Shown in pieces: positions 59,488 to 64,000 of a stretch of 64,000 nucleotides of DNA. A model generated the notes under the pieces. That model ran no database searches, was not told the DNA's origin, and saw only the letters and a program-made list of their open reading frames with translations. The stretch's first letter is position 1, and each line of letters starts with the position of its first letter. The stretch is from NCBI GenBank assembly GCA_947307415.1, contig CAMZJA010000005.1, forward strand, positions 48,382 through 112,381, in the 5' to 3' direction. This DNA is from an uncultured Bacteroidales bacterium (GTDB lineage: Bacteria > Bacteroidota > Bacteroidia > Bacteroidales > F082). Both the position numbers and the translations under genes were made by a program.

Positions 59488-61938
59488 ATGAGAGAGAGAT
59501 TCAAATACAGAAAACATTACGAGAGTCGTGTCCGCTGGGAGGCGTTGGTGATTTATATTGTAGCCTCAGCACTCTGCGCAGCCATGGTTTATTACATCTC
59601 CAATCTCAAGAAATCAATTCTTAATCAACGAGTTAACATCAACAAAAACGAGAAAGTTCTTGACTTGACCAACGACTTGATTAAAAAAGTCAATGAGACA
59701 CAGTCAGACGCGCAGCTGTTTTCTTTTTCAGGCGATCAGAAGCATCTGCTGGATTTCAAAAACAACCTCGAGCAAGTATCAAGCATCAAGGATTCAATCA
59801 TTTTTTATTCCGACAATGATGTGAAAAACAAGGCTATTCTCAACGATATCGTCAGCTTACTGAAACGTAAGGAAAACATTATCAAGAGGATAAGCCATCA
59901 ATACGATCTCTTCAACCCTTACGATGAGATTTATAAAATCCTGACGAATTACAAACCGGAGAAGAAGACAAAGGTTGTGGCTGTCACAAAACAAGACACC
60001 ATAGTCCACAAAGCCGACAAGAAATCGTTTTTCCAACGAGTTTTCTCTTCCGACACGCCTCGCGACAGCATCATTCTTGTCACGACCACCACTTTCGACA
60101 CTATCAGCGACGATGAAGACAAAATTGATATCATGAAAGATATCAAGCTGTACACCGACAAAGGCAAGCAGGAATACATCGAGAGGATTAAAACCATTGA
60201 AAAACAATACCAAATCTTCATCGAGTCGGACCAGAAGATTTCGGAGGAGATCTCCGGGCTTCTCATCGTCCTTCATCAGCAAACGCTGACATCAGTCATG
60301 AATGAGATTCAAAAAAGCGAGGCTCTCGTTCAGCGCAATATGGAGTATTCGATGTACGGAGGCACCGTCGCATTAGTCTGCATCTTGGTATTTATCTTCT
60401 TGATTTTCAAAGATATACAACGAGTGTCAAGAGCTAGAAAGGCCACTGAAGAAGCACAACGGCGCACCGAGGAGATCATGGAAAGCCGACACAAGCTGCT
60501 GCTCACAGTGTCGCACGACATCAAGGCACCGCTCTCGTCTGTCATAGGTTACATTGAGTTGATGCAGATGGAGAAACACAGCGACGAGGACATGCAACGC
60601 CTCAGCTCGATGAAATACTCATCGCAGCACATTCTCTCACTTCTCTCGAATTTACTGGAGTTCTCGAGCCTAGACCAAGGAAAACAGTTTGTGAAACGCT
60701 CCGATTTCAACGTGGCGGAACTCACCGACCAGCTCGCCGCCATGTTCAAGCCTATCGCCGAAAACAAACAGCTGAAGTTCTATTATCATAAAAACATAGC
60801 CAACGACCTTTACATCAACTCTGACGCATTGAAAATCAAGCAGATAGCGAGTAACATCATTTCCAATGCCTTGAAATACACCATAGAAGGCGAAGTGCAT
60901 TTCGGAGTTTATCTAATCAATAAGAAATTGGTTTTCAATGTGTTAGACCACGGCATCGGAATCCCTAACGAGAAGATTGAGGAGATGTTCAAGCCGTTCA
61001 GCAGAGCCGACAACAACAAAGGTCTGGCTGAAGGCAATGGCTTCGGGCTCTATGTCGTGAAAGGACTTCTCGAGCTGCTCGGCGGCAACATAAAGGTGAT
61101 GTCGGAACTCGAAAAAGGCAGTCATTTCGAGATCTCCATACCTGTTAAAATCGTTGAAAAGAAGGAAGAAACAATACCAAAAATAACTGATAATCAGATA
61201 GTTAAGACTAAACATAAGCTTAACATCCTCCTCGTCGACGACGACAACAGTCTGCTTGCTGTGATCAGTGCGATGCTTAACAAAATCGGGCATCATTCCG
61301 ACATCTGCCGTTCGTACATCGAGTTCAACAAATACCTTGGCGAGCTCGACAAATACGACTTGGTTCTCACCGACCGTGAGATGGGTACGTTCTCGGGCAA
61401 CGACGTGCTGAAGACGATAAAAGATATCGACAAAGACAAAAAAGTCGTGCTGATGACCGCCCGCGACCAGTATTCCGAGAAATACGCCATCAGCGAAGGC
61501 TTCGACGGATACATCAAGAAACCATTCAGTATCAAAGACTTAGCATTGCTTTTAAATGATAACTGGGTTGAAGAAGATGGCAAAGAATGCGAGTTTACCG
61601 ACGATTTCCCACAGCTCTGCGCGATGTTTGACAACGACAGCGCTGCCATTCGAGATATTCTGCAGACCTTCGTCAATGCCACCTCCAACAACCTCGTGGC
61701 ACTCAACGACGCCATCACCGAGCATGACTTTGTGAAGGCGCAAGGCATATGCCATAAGATGCGCCCGATGTTCATTCAGCTGGAGCAGGCCTCGGCGCAG
61801 TACCTCACCGACATGGACAGCCGTCGCGGTCAGGATGCCACTTCCCTGCCCGACTGGGAAGAAAAAGGCATCGAATTCATGAATCAATCCGATGCCCTCT
61901 TGGCTATGTTAGCTGAAAAATATGATATTTCCGATTAG
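59488..61938 (+). CDS. hybrid sensor histidine kinase with receiver and Hpt domains
   Basis: 816 aa from the ATG at 59488. Membrane helices (about 18-37 and 288-307) bracket a 250-residue periplasmic region, mostly helical with a low-complexity, Asp/Lys-rich middle. HisKA follows with the phospho-His 342 in SHDIKAPLSS. The HATPase domain has SNIISNALKY, DHGIGIP and GNGFGLYVV. A receiver domain (about 576-690) has VDDDN and the phospho-Asp in LTDREM. A C-terminal Hpt domain has CHKMRPMF, whose His is about 755. All phosphorelay sites seem intact. No DNA-binding output is present and no response regulator gene is adjacent, so the target is unknown. The stop overlaps the convergent typA by 4 bases. 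Confidence 0.92.
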   Translation: MRERFKYRKHYESRVRWEALVIYIVASALCAAMVYYISNLKKSILNQRVNINKNEKVLDLTNDLIKKVNETQSDAQLFSFSGDQKHLLDFKNNLEQVSSIKDSIIFYSDNDVKNKAILNDIVSLLKRKENIIKRISHQYDLFNPYDEIYKILTNYKPEKKTKVVAVTKQDTIVHKADKKSFFQRVFSSDTPRDSIILVTTTTFDTISDDEDKIDIMKDIKLYTDKGKQEYIERIKTIEKQYQIFIESDQKISEEISGLLIVLHQQTLTSVMNEIQKSEALVQRNMEYSMYGGTVALVCILVFIFLIFKDIQRVSRARKATEEAQRRTEEIMESRHKLLLTVSHDIKAPLSSVIGYIELMQMEKHSDEDMQRLSSMKYSSQHILSLLSNLLEFSSLDQGKQFVKRSDFNVAELTDQLAAMFKPIAENKQLKFYYHKNIANDLYINSDALKIKQIASNIISNALKYTIEGEVHFGVYLINKKLVFNVLDHGIGIPNEKIEEMFKPFSRADNNKGLAEGNGFGLYVVKGLLELLGGNIKVMSELEKGSHFEISIPVKIVEKKEETIPKITDNQIVKTKHKLNILLVDDDNSLLAVISAMLNKIGHHSDICRSYIEFNKYLGELDKYDLVLTDREMGTFSGNDVLKTIKDIDKDKKVVLMTARDQYSEKYAISEGFDGYIKKPFSIKDLALLLNDNWVEEDGKECEFTDDFPQLCAMFDNDSAAIRDILQTFVNATSNNLVALNDAITEHDFVKAQGICHKMRPMFIQLEQASAQYLTDMDSRRGQDATSLPDWEEKGIEFMNQSDALLAMLAEKYDISD

Positions 61939-63755
61939 TCGCTGACTTCCTCGCTCTTTCTGCCGCTACGCTTACGCTCTATTTCGTCGAGGATAATCTT
62001 ACGCAGACGCAGGCTCTTCGGAGTGACTTCGAGATATTCGTCGTCGCGGATATATTCCATGTATTCCTCAAGCGACATTCTTACTGGCGGGACAAGCACG
62101 ATCTTATCGTCTGAGCCAGAGGCGCGGACGTTGGTCAGGTGTTTGGTCTTGTTGATATTCAACACTATATCGTTTGAACGTGTGTTCTCTCCGATGACTT
62201 CACCCATGTAGACATCCTCGTTAGGCTGCACGAAGAATTTGCCACGATCCTGAAGCTTCCACAAAGCATAAGGAACAGCTGTGCCGGTCTCCATCGCGAT
62301 GAGAGCGCCCACCTCGTGAGTATCCATATCGCCTTTCCATGGTTCGTAATCTTTGAAACGATGCGACATCACCGCCTCGCCTTCTGTCGCTGTCAGCATA
62401 GCTGAACGCAAGCCAATCAAACCTCTTGCAGGAATATCGAAATCGAGGTTCATACGGTCGCCCTTAGGTGACATGTTGGTCATCTCGCCTTTGTGCTGTG
62501 ATGCCAGCTCGATGACACGACCGGCGAAGTTCTCAGGAACCTGCACGTTCATAACCTCGATAGGTTCACATTTCTTGCCGTCGATTTCTTTCAGAAGAAC
62601 CTTCGGCTGACCGATCTGGAACTCGTAGCCCTCGCGGCGCATCGTCTCGACGAGGATGCTGAGGTGAAGGATACCACGGCCGTAAACCATAAGAGAATCA
62701 GGCGATTCAGTATCTTCGACCTTCAATGCGAGGTTCTTCTCAGTCTCTCTGTAAAGACGCTCGCGCAAGTGACGTGAAGTGACGAATTTTCCTTCTTTTC
62801 CGAAAAATGGTGAGTTGTTGATGGTGAACAGCATACTCATTGTAGGCTCGTCGACATGGATTGGAGGCAATGCCTCTGGGTTCTCGAAATCGGCAACGGT
62901 GTCACCAATCTCGAAGTTCTCAAGACCCATCACAGCGACGATATCGCCAGCCATCACAGGCTTTTTCGTTCTTTCCTTGCCAAGGCCTTCGAAAGTATAA
63001 AGTTCCTTGATTTGGTTTTTCTCTATTGAGCCGTCGCGTTTCACCAACGAGACATTCATACCGGCTTGAAGGATACCGCGTTTCAGACGGCCCACCGCAA
63101 TACGGCCCACATACGAGCTGTAGTCGAGCGAAGTGATGAGCATCTGAGGTGTTCCTTCTTCATATTTAGCCTCAGGAATGGTGTTGATGATCACATCCAA
63201 AAGATATGAAACATCGTTTGTGACGTGTGTCCAATGGTCTGACATCCAGCCTTGCTTTGATGAGCCGAACACTGTCGGGAAGTCGAGCTGGTCGTCGCTG
63301 GCGCCGAGATTGTACATCAGGTCGAAGACGGCTTCCTGAGTCTCTTCAGGAGTGCAGTTAGGCTTGTCGACTTTATTGACGACCACGATAGGTTTCAGTC
63401 CGAGCTGGATAGCTTTCTCTAGCACGAAACGGGTCTGCGGCATCGGGCCTTCGAAGGCGTCGACGAGAAGCAGCACGCCGTCGGCCATGTTCAGAACGCG
63501 TTCCACCTCGCCACCGAAATCGCTGTGGCCAGGAGTATCTATAATGTTGATTTTCACATCTTTATAACGCACTGACACGTTCTTCGACAAGATGGTGATA
63601 CCTCGTTCACGCTCAAGGTCGTTGTTATCCAGAATCAAATCTCCATTATCCTTATCATCCCTGAACAGTTTGGATTGATACAGGATACGGTCCACCAAAG
63701 TGGTTTTTCCGTGGTCAACGTGAGCGATAATCGCAACATTACGAATACTTGTCAT
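61935..63755 (-). CDS. typA: translational GTPase TypA/BipA
   Basis: 606 aa ribosome-binding GTPase that helps 50S assembly and stress growth. The G domain has [12 protein letters not shown] (P-loop), [14 protein letters not shown] (G3) and VVNKVDKP (G4). EF-G-like domains follow, and the TypA-specific C-terminal domain ends with [20 protein letters not shown]. Full length, no oddities. The leader of about 75 bases contains a strong hairpin next to the promoter. Confidence 0.97.
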   Translation of the reverse strand: MTSIRNVAIIAHVDHGKTTLVDRILYQSKLFRDDKDNGDLILDNNDLERERGITILSKNVSVRYKDVKINIIDTPGHSDFGGEVERVLNMADGVLLLVDAFEGPMPQTRFVLEKAIQLGLKPIVVVNKVDKPNCTPEETQEAVFDLMYNLGASDDQLDFPTVFGSSKQGWMSDHWTHVTNDVSYLLDVIINTIPEAKYEEGTPQMLITSLDYSSYVGRIAVGRLKRGILQAGMNVSLVKRDGSIEKNQIKELYTFEGLGKERTKKPVMAGDIVAVMGLENFEIGDTVADFENPEALPPIHVDEPTMSMLFTINNSPFFGKEGKFVTSRHLRERLYRETEKNLALKVEDTESPDSLMVYGRGILHLSILVETMRREGYEFQIGQPKVLLKEIDGKKCEPIEVMNVQVPENFAGRVIELASQHKGEMTNMSPKGDRMNLDFDIPARGLIGLRSAMLTATEGEAVMSHRFKDYEPWKGDMDTHEVGALIAMETGTAVPYALWKLQDRGKFFVQPNEDVYMGEVIGENTRSNDIVLNINKTKHLTNVRASGSDDKIVLVPPVRMSLEEYMEYIRDDEYLEVTPKSLRLRKIILDEIERKRSGRKSEEVSD

Positions 63756-63787
63756 TTGCTTATATTTAATTGATACTCAATAAGAAA

Positions 63788-63830
63788 ACCCGATTTTTCA
63801 GCAGTTTTTATTTTTACTGAAAAATCGGGT
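63788..63830 (-). terminator. 14-bp hairpin between the type IX cargo gene and typA
   Basis: ACCCGATTTTTCAG (63788-63801) and CTGAAAAATCGGGT (63817-63830) pair perfectly around a 15-base A/T loop. On the minus strand it is followed by TTTCTTATT, so it should terminate the upstream cargo gene. Because the typA -7 box starts 2 bases upstream, it is also the 5' end of the typA transcript. Confidence 0.8.
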
Positions 63831-63831
63831 G

Positions 63832-63865
63832 CAAAATTACTAAAAAATTTTTAACGAAGAACAAA
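63832..63865 (-). promoter_or_regulatory. -33/-7 promoter for typA
   Basis: TAATTTTG (63832-63839) with TTTG (63862-63865) upstream, 22 bases apart, on the minus strand. The typA ATG is 76 bases downstream. Confidence 0.6.
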
Positions 63866-63887
63866 TAGTTTCATGATTTTTCACAAA

Positions 63888-64000
63888 CTATTTATCGATG
63901 ACGATATGCTTGTATGTCCTTCCTTTTTCTGACTCAACAATGATGAGGTATGTGCCTCTTGGCAGAGCGTCAAGCTCCAACACGACGCGGTCTGAATGGT
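63888..64000 (-). CDS. C-terminal type IX secretion sorting domain of a cargo protein (5' part beyond window)
   Basis: The last 36 codons of a minus-strand gene are in the window, ending at TAG (63888-63890). They read HSDRVVLELDALPRGTYLII then VESEKGRTYKHIVIDK. The LDALPRGTYLI...EKG...KHIVIDK pattern is the end of the type A sorting domain (Por_Secre_tail), which directs proteins through the type IX system. The rest of the protein, and so its function, is outside the window. Confidence 0.82.
   Translation of the reverse strand, partial: HSDRVVLELDALPRGTYLIIVESEKGRTYKHIVIDK

Overview
The window reads as ordinary, densely coded chromosome from an uncultured member of the Bacteroidetes, most likely order Bacteroidales. 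Support comes from the sequence: many genes are preceded by the Bacteroidetes -7 element TAnnTTTG, and Shine-Dalgarno sequences are essentially absent. The primary sigma factor is of the short (288 aa) type and NusB is of the long (about 320 aa) type. There is a PorQ homologue of the type IX secretion system, and the C-terminal tail of a type IX cargo protein lies at the right edge. No rRNA, tRNA, CRISPR array, insertion sequence, prophage or plasmid gene was seen. No gene-free stretch exceeds about 210 bases.

Layout. 1-9.2 kb: partial membrane acyltransferase, exported M28 peptidase, cation efflux, GAPDH, a Fic protein with a degraded active site, an LpxD-like acyltransferase with EF-P, a DciA-like protein, RecF and PorQ. 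9.2-16.3 kb: NusB, a GT2/sugar-transferase-like fusion, a two-domain putative glycosyltransferase, a flippase and a drug/metabolite transporter. 16.3-25 kb: ParE, NnrD, a surface lipoprotein, RlmD, shikimate kinase, YidC and RpoD. 25-30.8 kb: a tightly coupled run dapF-GNAT-mltG-phosphohexomutase, then a DUF2279 protein, a TPR lipoprotein and recR. 31-38.7 kb: GlmM, a TPR protein, DUF368 lipid-carrier translocase with aroE, Tex and an outer-membrane barrel. 38.7-50.7 kb: a lipoprotein fusing an M49 peptidase to a nicotinamidase, an SPFH protein with smpB, a thioredoxin-like protein with a beta-helix lipoprotein, an M23 peptidase, an LTA-synthase-like enzyme with a lipid kinase, and an MscS channel. 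50.7-64 kb: TrkH, an RND efflux operon ending in a PII-like gene, GalM, a hybrid histidine kinase, TypA and the type IX cargo tail.

Taken together the genes serve cell-envelope building (LPS and polysaccharide, peptidoglycan precursors, undecaprenyl phosphate recycling, membrane-protein insertion, efflux) and core information processing (replication, recombination, translation).

The most unusual items are: (1) the M49 dipeptidyl peptidase III plus nicotinamidase fusion on a lipoprotein signal, with both catalytic sites intact; (2) a palindromic intergenic repeat that appears to have inserted in frame inside a glycosyltransferase-like gene; (3) several families of small non-coding repeats, including an octamer-periodic one that overlaps stop codons; (4) the Fic protein that keeps its catalytic His but has lost its Mg-binding acid and nucleotide-binding Arg; (5) a PII-like gene translationally coupled to an RND pump; (6) two promoters so close to their start codons that the mRNAs should be leaderless.
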